Of a stretch of 59,099 bases of DNA, positions 44,058 to 51,710 are shown in pieces. The position numbers and the translations under genes were made by a program. The first letter of the stretch is position 1; every line of letters starts with the position of its first letter. The notes under the pieces are model-generated. The model searched no databases, was not told the DNA's origin, and worked only from the letters and a program-made list of their open reading frames with translations. The stretch is from contig DAITVZ010000027.1 of NCBI GenBank assembly GCA_036841525.1, forward strand, positions 1 through 59,099, in the 5' to 3' direction. This DNA comes from JAAYEA01 sp012689325 (GTDB lineage Bacteria > Chloroflexota > Anaerolineae > JAAYEA01).

Positions 44058-46502
44058 CTAGGCTCTCGCGTCCAAGACCTTCCCATCGCGGCCAACCAGC
44101 CGCACCGCGCCCGTCCAGGTGGACTCTTGCAGATACGGCTCGCCGCGATAGACCTCGTGGACGACCACGAAGCGGCTCAGCGGGCCGCTCCCGCGCAACG
44201 CCAGCGTGTCGAAATACTTGTCCGGCTGCGCGGTGATCTCGAACTGGCTGCGCCAGCCGGGCGAGCGATAGCGAATCAGCTCGGCGCAGGGGGTCAGCAC
44301 CGTGGCGCGCACCCGCTGCTCGCCCTGGTCCCAGGTCGCCGACCAGCCGCCCGCCACCGCCCCGGCGGTCTGAAAGTCCAACAGCGGGTACTCGGAAGAG
44401 CCCCGGTAGAGGGCCTCCCGCGGGCGCCAGGCCAGCCCGCTCAGTTCGAGGCTGCCCGCCGGCGCGGCGACGCGCATCTGGTAGTCGTGCGTGCTGCCGC
44501 CCTCGGCCTCCATGATGTCCACCACCACCGGCAGGCCATCGGGCTTGAGCAGCAGCCAGACCCGGCGGCGCAACACGCCGCCGCCCACCAGGGGCGCCTC
44601 CATGGCGGCGTAGCGGTCCGGCCCCTCGCCGCGGAAGCCGAGCAGCGCGCTGGGCCCCGCAGGCTTGGCGTCGGCCTCGTCCACCACCACCGTCTGGTGG
44701 CTGGCCGTGGCCTTGACCCACTTGTTCCCCGGGTGGTCGCAGATGTAGCCCAGGTCGGGCCAGACCTCCAGCCCCCCGGCGTAGAGCTGCAGGTTCAGCG
44801 GGCAGGCGTGGCGATGGCCGTGCAGGCCGTCCTCGCCCATCAGGTAAAGCTGCGCCCGTTCGCGCCCTTCGCCATAGCCCAGGCAGGCCAGATGCCGCCC
44901 CTCAAAGTAGCGGTTGACCGCCACATTGGGCGCGGGGACGGGCTCGGTCAGGTCGGTATTGAACAGCGCAAAGGTCGTCGGCCCGGGCTCCAGCGAGGTG
45001 ATGGCGATCCCGCAGCGCGCCGCCGCGATGTCGGCCAAGAGCCGCGAGGTGCTCCAGCCGAGAAAGCTGTCGTCCAGCGTCGGCTGCGTCCCCAGCGGCG
45101 TGGTGATCTCGCGGTGGCCGAGCATGGCCGCGCGATACAGCCCCTCGCCATAGAGGTCGCGCCGCCCGCGCAGCAGCTCAGGCACTTTCCACAACTCCTC
45201 GCGGATCGGCTTGTGCCCATAGATCGGCGTCTCTTTCATCGAGCCGTCGGGGTGGTATTGCGATTCCAGCAGCTTGGTCCAGCCCTCCAGCCCGGCATCG
45301 ATCTCGGCCTCGTCGTCATAGACCAGCCCAAAGGCCACCCGCGAGGTGCGCGCGGGGCCGGCCTTGTTGGTAATCAGGGTATAGGCGCGCACGTCCAAGT
45401 AATGCTCGAGCAGGAAATCCTGCTCGATGCGCCGCCGCGTCTCCGGGGCGATGGTCGGCTTGACCAGGTCATAGCCCTGCAGCAGGCTGAGGAAGGTCAT
45501 GCCGTTGGTGCTCAGCTCGTTGCTGATCCGGCTGGAGCCCCATAGCCCCGTGGCCACCCGGGTGACGCGCGTGGTCGTCTTTTCGTGGCCATAGCCGTAG
45601 CGCCCGTCATAGACCCCGATGCAGGCGTTGCGCTTGAACACGGTCGGCAGGGTGTCGGCATTGTCCACCGCGTAACCAGGGTCGGCGTCCACGACGTCCT
45701 GAAAGTAGCTTTGCAGCGGGTAGCGGCCATAGACCGCGGCCAGGCGCAGCAGGATGCGCTCGACGACCTGGGCATAGGCGGCCTCGCCGGTGAGGGCGTA
45801 GGCCAGGCCCAGCTTTTCCGGCAGCGACAGCGCCCAGATCAGCTTCATGGCGCGGATGTTGCCGCTGAAGGACATGTGGATCGGCTGGCCCACAAAGCGC
45901 TCGGCGCGCTCGCCCAGCCGCCAGTCGGCGGTCTCGTGCTCGGCGCGGGTGATGTGAAAGGTGTAGCGCAGCCCCAGCCGGGGGAGCTCCAGCGCGCCGT
46001 CCTCCGGATAGTCGGCGTTAGGGAAAACCGTGCCGCAATACGGGCAGGTGAGCCTGTCGGGTTCCCGCCAATCCCACTGCCAAAAGTAGCGGTTGATCCC
46101 CTCCGGGGATTTGTCGCGGATGCAGTGCGGGCAAAAGTTGCCGCCCGGGTTCCAGGGGCCCATCTCGGGGATGAAGTGGTCAAAGAAGTCGGCGGCCAGC
46201 GCCAGGGTGTCGTCCAGGTAGCGGCGAGCCGCCTCGTTCCGCCCCGCGTTGCGCCGCAGCGTCTCCAACTGCTCCTGGCGGATCAGCAGGCGCGGCTCCA
46301 GCGCGCCCTGGCCGGCGTAGCGCGCCTTCCAGGCCTCGCGCTGGCGGCGGCTCTCCGCCTCCTCCGGCGTGGGGTAAGGGACCACCTCGCCCCCCGGCTC
46401 ATAGCCCATCCAGCGGCGAAAGACGGCCATCTCCTCGGCGGTCAGTTGGTGCACCGGCTTGTCCGGCAGCGGGATCAGCGGCCTGGTCTCTGGCGTCATC
46501 AT
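44058..46502 (-). CDS. heparinase II/III-like protein (copy 1)
   Basis: 814 residues, paralogue of the following gene with the same order of parts: IPLPDKPVHQLTAEEM start, NFCPHC / TCPYCGTVFPN four-Cys site, alpha-toroid with SYFQDVVDADPGYAVDNAD, lyase motif QYHPDGSMKETPIYGH, and C-terminal sandwich GHRHACPLNLQLYAGG. Conservation is strong in the catalytic core, while linkers and C-termini differ, so the duplication is old enough for substrate divergence. No export signal. The ATG at 46502 overlaps the stop of the GH20-like gene by 4 bp (ATGA), implying translational coupling. 40 bp separate it from copy 2. Confidence 0.88.
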   Translation of the reverse strand: MMTPETRPLIPLPDKPVHQLTAEEMAVFRRWMGYEPGGEVVPYPTPEEAESRRQREAWKARYAGQGALEPRLLIRQEQLETLRRNAGRNEAARRYLDDTLALAADFFDHFIPEMGPWNPGGNFCPHCIRDKSPEGINRYFWQWDWREPDRLTCPYCGTVFPNADYPEDGALELPRLGLRYTFHITRAEHETADWRLGERAERFVGQPIHMSFSGNIRAMKLIWALSLPEKLGLAYALTGEAAYAQVVERILLRLAAVYGRYPLQSYFQDVVDADPGYAVDNADTLPTVFKRNACIGVYDGRYGYGHEKTTTRVTRVATGLWGSSRISNELSTNGMTFLSLLQGYDLVKPTIAPETRRRIEQDFLLEHYLDVRAYTLITNKAGPARTSRVAFGLVYDDEAEIDAGLEGWTKLLESQYHPDGSMKETPIYGHKPIREELWKVPELLRGRRDLYGEGLYRAAMLGHREITTPLGTQPTLDDSFLGWSTSRLLADIAAARCGIAITSLEPGPTTFALFNTDLTEPVPAPNVAVNRYFEGRHLACLGYGEGRERAQLYLMGEDGLHGHRHACPLNLQLYAGGLEVWPDLGYICDHPGNKWVKATASHQTVVVDEADAKPAGPSALLGFRGEGPDRYAAMEAPLVGGGVLRRRVWLLLKPDGLPVVVDIMEAEGGSTHDYQMRVAAPAGSLELSGLAWRPREALYRGSSEYPLLDFQTAGAVAGGWSATWDQGEQRVRATVLTPCAELIRYRSPGWRSQFEITAQPDKYFDTLALRGSGPLSRFVVVHEVYRGEPYLQESTWTGAVRLVGRDGKVLDARA

Positions 46503-48820
46503 CTGTCTCCTGTGGTGTGGTCGGTCACTCGGCGCAGGCCGATGGCGCCCTCACAACTGCGACGCTCGGCCGGGGCGTCCACCGGCGTGCCGGTCAGGGC
46601 CACCTCCAGCACCAGGCGAGCGCCCGCGGGCGCGGCCGGCGCCTGAATGCGCTTCTCGTACCAGCGATCGTACCTGCCGATGTGGGCGGTGATATCCGGC
46701 GACTCGGCCAGCACGTTGGCGCGCTCGCCGGCCCCGCCCACGGCCAGCACGCGCACCGCGGCCACATCCACGCCCCAGGCGCTGGCGGCAAAGTCAAAGC
46801 ACGCCTGATAGGCGCCGCCTTCGGGCGCGACCAGCCCCGCCAGGTCAAAGTGCAGCACCGCCTGAGGCGAGTGGCGGAAATCGTCGCCCTTCCACTCGCC
46901 GATCTTGACCAGGCGCGACTCGGGCCGTGGGTCGGCCCAGCCCAGCTCGGCCGCCCGCGCGCGGGCCCCGTCCGCCTGCCGCAAAAAGAGGTAGGCCGTG
47001 TCCAGCAGCCGGCTGGCGACCTTTTCGCCGCTCCGCGCGGCGACCCGCTCGCCCCATGCCACGATGCTCCGGCGCCAGGTGACCGCGCAGCGGTCCAGTT
47101 GCTCCAGCCAGGGCAACGCGGCCGCGTCCCCGGCCTCCAGAAGCGTTGCGAGCTGCTGCAGCGCCTGAAAGCCCTCCAGCCCGGCCAGCGTCACCTCGGA
47201 CTCGGCGACCGCGTCCGCCGCGGCCGCGGCTGCGGCGTCCAGTTGGCGGGCCAGCTCCAGCGCCTGCCGCGCCTGGGTCAGCGCCTCCGCCAGCACGGCG
47301 GGCTCCAGCAGGCCAAACCCCTCAAAGAGCTTGGCGAACTTGGCCGCGCCGCCCGTGGACAAGCCGCCGTCATAGATCCCCCGGATGGTGACGCGGCTTT
47401 CCGCCAGCAGCCACCCCGCCTGCCCGGCCAGCAGCGCCCAGCGCGCGTACAGCTCGGGGTCGGAGAGCCCCTGGCTCACGGCATAGGCCCGCGCGAAATC
47501 CTCCGGCGAGCGGCCGTGGGCGTTCCAGGTCCACTCCGCCAGCGCCATGACGTTGAACTCGTGGTGGCGGTTCGAGGGCACAGCGTAGCCGATGACGTTG
47601 CGCAGCCCCTTATCGGCGAACTCGACGCCGCGGAACTGCATGAACTGCGGCGCCGTCCAGGGGAGCACCGTGCGAAAGACGTGAGTGATCTGAGGATAGA
47701 CGCCCAGCCAGCGGCCGGAGCGCGCGAATTCCTCCATCAGCGGGTAGATCATCGGCTGGCGCGACGAGTCGTAGGTCCGCCGCCCGTCATAGTAGCTGAC
47801 GCCGACGTCCGGCGGCGTGGCGGCCAGCACCTTGTCATTCACCTTGTAGGAGCCCTGGGTGGTCAGCAGGCGCAGCCCCAGCTCCGGGTGGCGCTCCTGC
47901 ACGCGGCGATAGGCCGCCACGATGCAGGCCACCTCCAGCCCGTAAGGCTCCTGGCCGATGCAGCGCTCGCAAAAGCAGGGCGACGTTTCCTCGGAGAGCC
48001 AGACCATCACATCGGTGACGCCCTCGATCTCGGCGGCGGCCTCCAGCCAGCCCGCGACCAACTCATGGGTGGCCGGGCTGGACATGCACAGGCCGGGGAC
48101 ATAGTCGCTGGGCAGGGGCTTGCTCGGGTCGGGGGTGCTGGTGACGTCGGAGCGCTTCATCAGCCCCGCGAATTCGGCGATCAGCTCCAGGTGCAGGATG
48201 ATCGGCACCACCTTGACGCCCAGCTCGGCGCCCTGGCGAAACAGATCGCGGCTCATGCGCAGCTCTGGGCGGCCCTGCGCGTCCACTCCGGCGCCGCTCA
48301 TCGCCTCCAGCGTGTTCAGTTTCCACTGCGCCGTCCAGGCCATGTCGCCCTCGGAGCCGCCGCCCCACTCCCCGCGCTCCTCCACGTCGGGCCAGTCCTC
48401 GATCTCGACCAGGGGCAGCTCCAGCGCGCTCTCCGGCCCAACCTTGGGAGCCCGCACCAATTGCGCCAGCGTCCGCGCCGCGTAGAGCAGCCCGACGGGG
48501 GCGTTGGCGGCCAGCTCGAGTCCCTTCCCCTCGCCCAGCGGCCGGATCGTATAGGCCTGCGCGGCCCGGGGGCCGGTGATGTGCGGGCAGACGGGGTCGC
48601 TCGGATCGGCCAGGCGCAGACGGATGAGAAAGCGCTCGTCGGCGGGCTCGGCCAGGGCAAAGGCGCGCAGCAGGCCCACCGCCGTCTTGAGCGCCGGCTG
48701 GCGGAAGGGGCAGGCCTCGAACCCCTCGGAATAGAGGCCAACCTCGCCGGCGCGCATCCGCGCGCTGCCGTGGACCTGCAGGCGTTGGGGCAACGGGATC
48801 ACGCGATCAGACCAGTTCAT
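46499..48820 (-). CDS. GH20-like glycoside hydrolase fold protein
   Basis: 773 residues. Residues ~1-140 form the zincin-like 'GH20b' domain found before family 20 barrels (NAPVGLLYAARTLAQLV is its end). The next ~350 residues resemble a TIM barrel (VEIEDWPDVEERGEWGGGS, VMVWLSEETSPCFCERCIG, GVYPQITHVFRTVLPW). A Glu-Glu pair in WLSEETSPCFCERC could replace the usual Asp-Glu. The adjacent CxCxxC may bind a metal. A long helical region and a beta domain end the protein. Likely beta-hexosaminidase- or uronidase-like, with no signal peptide. First gene of the GH20/heparinase operon; ATG 48820 with GAGGAGG. Confidence 0.78.
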   Translation of the reverse strand: MNWSDRVIPLPQRLQVHGSARMRAGEVGLYSEGFEACPFRQPALKTAVGLLRAFALAEPADERFLIRLRLADPSDPVCPHITGPRAAQAYTIRPLGEGKGLELAANAPVGLLYAARTLAQLVRAPKVGPESALELPLVEIEDWPDVEERGEWGGGSEGDMAWTAQWKLNTLEAMSGAGVDAQGRPELRMSRDLFRQGAELGVKVVPIILHLELIAEFAGLMKRSDVTSTPDPSKPLPSDYVPGLCMSSPATHELVAGWLEAAAEIEGVTDVMVWLSEETSPCFCERCIGQEPYGLEVACIVAAYRRVQERHPELGLRLLTTQGSYKVNDKVLAATPPDVGVSYYDGRRTYDSSRQPMIYPLMEEFARSGRWLGVYPQITHVFRTVLPWTAPQFMQFRGVEFADKGLRNVIGYAVPSNRHHEFNVMALAEWTWNAHGRSPEDFARAYAVSQGLSDPELYARWALLAGQAGWLLAESRVTIRGIYDGGLSTGGAAKFAKLFEGFGLLEPAVLAEALTQARQALELARQLDAAAAAAADAVAESEVTLAGLEGFQALQQLATLLEAGDAAALPWLEQLDRCAVTWRRSIVAWGERVAARSGEKVASRLLDTAYLFLRQADGARARAAELGWADPRPESRLVKIGEWKGDDFRHSPQAVLHFDLAGLVAPEGGAYQACFDFAASAWGVDVAAVRVLAVGGAGERANVLAESPDITAHIGRYDRWYEKRIQAPAAPAGARLVLEVALTGTPVDAPAERRSCEGAIGLRRVTDHTTGDR

Positions 48821-48885
48821 CAGACCTCCTCAGCGCGTCGGGCGCGCCATCGTTCGAGACTTGCCGTTGGTCAGCACCGCGCCCC

Positions 48886-48914
48886 ATGATAGCGCATCCG
48901 GCCCGGATCGCAAA
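48886..48914 (-). promoter_or_regulatory. possible promoter of the GH20/heparinase operon
   Basis: Minus strand TTTGCG (48914-48909), 17-bp spacer, TATCAT (48891-48886), ~60 bp before ATG 48820. Confidence 0.5.
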
Positions 48915-48942
48915 TCGGCCGCGCGAGGGGGATAGACACAGC

Positions 48943-48999
48943 GAGGCCTCCTGGCTCGCCCTTGGCTATCGCCTTGGGCGTGGCTCAGGAGGCCTCTTG
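48943..48999 (-). terminator. terminator after the family 5 binding protein gene
   Basis: GAGGCCTCCTG (48943-48953) / CAGGAGGCCTC (48986-48996) perfect 11-bp outer stem, extended inward by an imperfect GCTCGCCCTTGG/CCTTGGGCGTGGC pairing. Confidence 0.6.
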
Positions 49000-49050
49000 C
49001 TGGCCAACTAGCTCTTGTCTATGGGTCCGGGCAGGAGCGCGTCTCCGGTC

Positions 49051-51144
49051 CTAGATCACGTGCGCTTCCGGGTTCTCCCAGTAATAGGTCTCGGTGTTGA
49101 GCAGGTGCTCGTCCATGACCGCGCTCTCGTGAGGCAAGCCCGCCCGATAGCCCTTGAAGCCGTTCTTGACGACAATGATCGCCGGCGTCAGGCCGATATA
49201 GGCGGGGAAAGGCAACTCCTCGTACCAGATGTCGAGGATCTTGAGGAAGCCCTCGGTCTGCACCTTGCTGTCCGTCGCCTGTGAGACCTCTTCATCCCAG
49301 ATATTCCAGAGGTCCCAGATCCAGTGGCCCGCCGGGGGCTCCACCGCGTTGGGCGCGTCCTTGCCTTCCCGGTAAAAGATCTCCCAGCCACGGCTCCAGG
49401 GACGGTCCTCCTGGCGGCCGATCCAGACGTCGGGCGACATCAGCGGCAACACGCCGCCGCTCGCGCCGTACCAGGCCGCCTCGATGTCGTTGGCGCGGTA
49501 GTGCTGGGTATAGAGCGAGCGCTCGGCATAGTTGTAGGTGGCCTTCAGGCCGATGTCGGCAAAGTACTTGCAGACCACCAGGATCGCATCCTCGTCAAGG
49601 GAGCCGGTTGCGGCGGTGCCCTCGATGATAAAGCTCACCGGGCCGCTGCCATCTTTCCACAGCCGAAAGCCCTCGGCGTCCTTCTTGTCGTACCCAGCCT
49701 CATCCAGCAATTGGCTGGCCTTGGCCGGGTCGTATTCGAGATAGGCCTTGCTCAGCTTGTCATAGTACTGCGGCGACCCGGGGATGGGGCTATACTGCCG
49801 CGACTCGCACACGCCGTCGTACAGCAGGTCGTTGATCACGTCGCGGTCCACCGCATAGGAAAGGGCCATGCGCACCTTGCGCTCCGCAAAGAGCTCGGCC
49901 ACCTTCTGGTTCTTGGAGGTCATATTGCCCTTCATGCAGACGTGGCCGCTGGTGGGGTTCACGTACACCTTGTAGTCGCCCTTGGCCTCGTTCTCTTTGT
50001 AGAGGGTCCAGTCGGCGAAGCCCAGGCTGCGCGCCTGAAAGTCGATCTCGCCGTTGATTACCCGCATGGCCCGCACATCCGCGGAGGAGACCAGGCGGTG
50101 CGAGACCGTATCGAGATACGGGAGCTGTTGCCCTGACTCGTCCACGGCGAAAAAGTAGGGGTTGCGCTCCATGATAAAGATCTCTTCGGAGAGCGGGTTC
50201 TTGGCCACCCAAGCGCCGAGGATCGGCAGATTGGGGTTCAAGTACTTGGTGTTCTGGTTGTTAAAGTACTTGTCCCAGCTATCGAACCCTACCGCCTTGA
50301 ACTCTTTCTCCAGAGCCGCCTTGTCCTTGGTAAAGTCGATGTGATAGTTCTGCAGATAGTGCGCCGGCGCATAGCACTCGCGGTCGCCGAGGGGGAGCAG
50401 GAACAAGGGTTTCTTCGGGTTAAAGGTGAAGGTGATGGTGTAATCGTCCGGCGCGGTGAGGACCGCCGGGGTGCGGTCGGGGCCGCTGACCCAATACTCA
50501 GACGGGGACCCCTTGAGGGGTTTGTAGGTCTCCATGTTCTGCCACCACCAGATGGCATCCTTGGAGGTAAAGGGCGCGCCGTCCGACCACTTCATGCCCT
50601 TGCGCAGGTGAAACGTCCACACGGAGCCATCCGCGTTGGTTTCCCAGGACTTGGCGATGCGCGGCGCTTGCTCGAGCTCGGGGGTGAACCAGACCAGGGC
50701 GCGCCGGTTAAAGTTCTCGGGGCCCCGGCTATCCGAGACGCCGTTAAAGCTGCGGCGAATCCCGCCGCCGTACTTGCCGATGCCATCCTGGCCCTTGACC
50801 ACCCAGGGCTCCTCGGGCAGGCGCTCGTCCACCGGCGGCAGCTTGCCGGCAGCGACCAATTTGGCCAGCATGGGGGCTTCTTTGTACTTGAAAACGGGGG
50901 CGGTCGCCACGACCTCTTTTTGCACGGCGACCTCTTTTTCCACGACCACCGTCTCTTTGACCACCTTTTCGACGGCGACCTCTTTTTCGACGACGACCGT
51001 CTCTTTGACGATCTTTTCGACCGGCACTTCCTTTTCGATGACCTGTGCCGTGGGCGCCGCGCAGCTCGCCGCCACGATACCCACCGCCGATGTCGCCGTC
51101 AGAGCCAGGAATTCGCGACGGCTAAGCTTTTGCTCTCTTGGCAT
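49051..51144 (-). CDS. ABC transporter substrate-binding lipoprotein, family 5 (peptide/oligosaccharide type)
   Basis: 697 residues. N-terminus: Tat-like SRREFLAL motif and lipobox ending VAASC, then a ~50-residue spacer of repeated VEKEV/VEKVVKE units (charged coiled-coil-like). The body is SBP family 5: FTPELEQAPRIAKSWETNADG, WTFHLRKGMKWSDGAPFTSKD, VRMALSYAVDRDVINDLLYDG and YSPIPGSPQYYDK. Family 5 proteins bind peptides but also oligosaccharides. Its place next to the heparinase operon makes a glycan ligand plausible, but no permease or ATPase genes are nearby. Start ATG 51144 with AAGGAGG 11 nt upstream. It has its own consensus promoter ~200 bp upstream. Confidence 0.9.
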   Translation of the reverse strand: MPREQKLSRREFLALTATSAVGIVAASCAAPTAQVIEKEVPVEKIVKETVVVEKEVAVEKVVKETVVVEKEVAVQKEVVATAPVFKYKEAPMLAKLVAAGKLPPVDERLPEEPWVVKGQDGIGKYGGGIRRSFNGVSDSRGPENFNRRALVWFTPELEQAPRIAKSWETNADGSVWTFHLRKGMKWSDGAPFTSKDAIWWWQNMETYKPLKGSPSEYWVSGPDRTPAVLTAPDDYTITFTFNPKKPLFLLPLGDRECYAPAHYLQNYHIDFTKDKAALEKEFKAVGFDSWDKYFNNQNTKYLNPNLPILGAWVAKNPLSEEIFIMERNPYFFAVDESGQQLPYLDTVSHRLVSSADVRAMRVINGEIDFQARSLGFADWTLYKENEAKGDYKVYVNPTSGHVCMKGNMTSKNQKVAELFAERKVRMALSYAVDRDVINDLLYDGVCESRQYSPIPGSPQYYDKLSKAYLEYDPAKASQLLDEAGYDKKDAEGFRLWKDGSGPVSFIIEGTAATGSLDEDAILVVCKYFADIGLKATYNYAERSLYTQHYRANDIEAAWYGASGGVLPLMSPDVWIGRQEDRPWSRGWEIFYREGKDAPNAVEPPAGHWIWDLWNIWDEEVSQATDSKVQTEGFLKILDIWYEELPFPAYIGLTPAIIVVKNGFKGYRAGLPHESAVMDEHLLNTETYYWENPEAHVI

Positions 51145-51312
51145 GATGACATGGGCCTCCTTGGCTATGTGTTCGCTTAACTGACCGGCTCAAGAAACTC
51201 GTCTAGACGGCTCGCAACACCTCCCCTGCTTTGCGCGCGGCAGGCCCCTGAAGGGCGGATCGCATGCGTGGAACCCTGTCTGCAAGGGCTGAACGGCTGG
51301 CCCAGAAACGGC

Positions 51313-51335
51313 AAAAAGGCTGGGTCCGTCCAGCC
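51313..51335 (-). terminator. early terminator-like hairpin in binding-protein leader
   Basis: On the minus strand GGCTGG (51335-51330), 6-nt loop, CCAGCC (51323-51318), then five T (51317-51313), beginning ~16 nt after the predicted transcription start. Confidence 0.5.
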
Positions 51336-51357
51336 TGCGCGCGGTAATGATAATAGC

Positions 51358-51386
51358 AGTATAGCCGAATATCGCGAATGTGTCAA
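51358..51386 (-). promoter_or_regulatory. promoter of the family 5 binding-protein gene
   Basis: Minus strand TTGACA (51386-51381), 17-bp spacer, TATACT (51363-51358). The leader is ~200 nt. Confidence 0.85.
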
Positions 51387-51390
51387 ACTG

Positions 51391-51615
51391 GGCTACACAC
51401 GTGTGCAGACCGGATCCGGTTCGGCCTGGTTGTGAGCCCTGCGATCGGCCAGTGCTACCGCGGGATGCCCGCCTCCCGCGCCCGACCGGCTCGGCCTGAG
51501 GGCTGGGGCCCGACCGGCCTTGGCCGACCAGCCCTACCGGTCCTGCGCGCAGCTAATTGCCTGCCGTGTTTCGCCCCATTCCGAATCTGCCAGGCCAGGC
51601 TACACACGTGTGCAG
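51391..51615. repeat. two direct copies of an 18-bp palindrome-cored sequence
   Basis: GGCTACACACGTGTGCAG occurs at 51391-51408 and again at 51598-51615, 207 bp apart and in the same orientation. The region between is rich in GGCC/CCGG. Confidence 0.85.
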
Positions 51616-51660
51616 CCCCGCTCTGGAACCCGGTCGGCCCAACTTGCCTCCAACAACAAA

Positions 51661-51697
51661 AGGCCCTAAAGGTCTGATAGACCTTTAGGGCCTTTCT
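51661..51697 (-). terminator. terminator after the CoA-disulfide reductase-like gene
   Basis: Perfect 15-bp stem AGGCCCTAAAGGTCT (51661-51675) / AGACCTTTAGGGCCT (51679-51693) with a 3-nt loop. T-rich on both sides in the respective reading directions. Shares the AGGTCT/AGACCT segment. Confidence 0.8.
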
Positions 51698-51710
51698 GCG
51701 AAAGAGCCCG

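Larger units (their letters stand above)
51145..51710. other. 566-bp intergenic region with promoter, leader hairpin and 18-bp repeats
   Basis: Contains the binding-protein promoter (51358-51386), a leader hairpin (51313-51335), two copies of an 18-bp sequence with a CACACGTGTG core (51391-51408, 51598-51615) and the terminator of the reductase gene. No credible ORF or structural RNA was found between the 18-bp copies. Confidence 0.7.

Noticed and set aside
46517..48889. Long plus-strand open frame opposite the GH20-like gene
   Set aside because: Antisense shadow with His/Arg/Gly-rich composition and no domain features.
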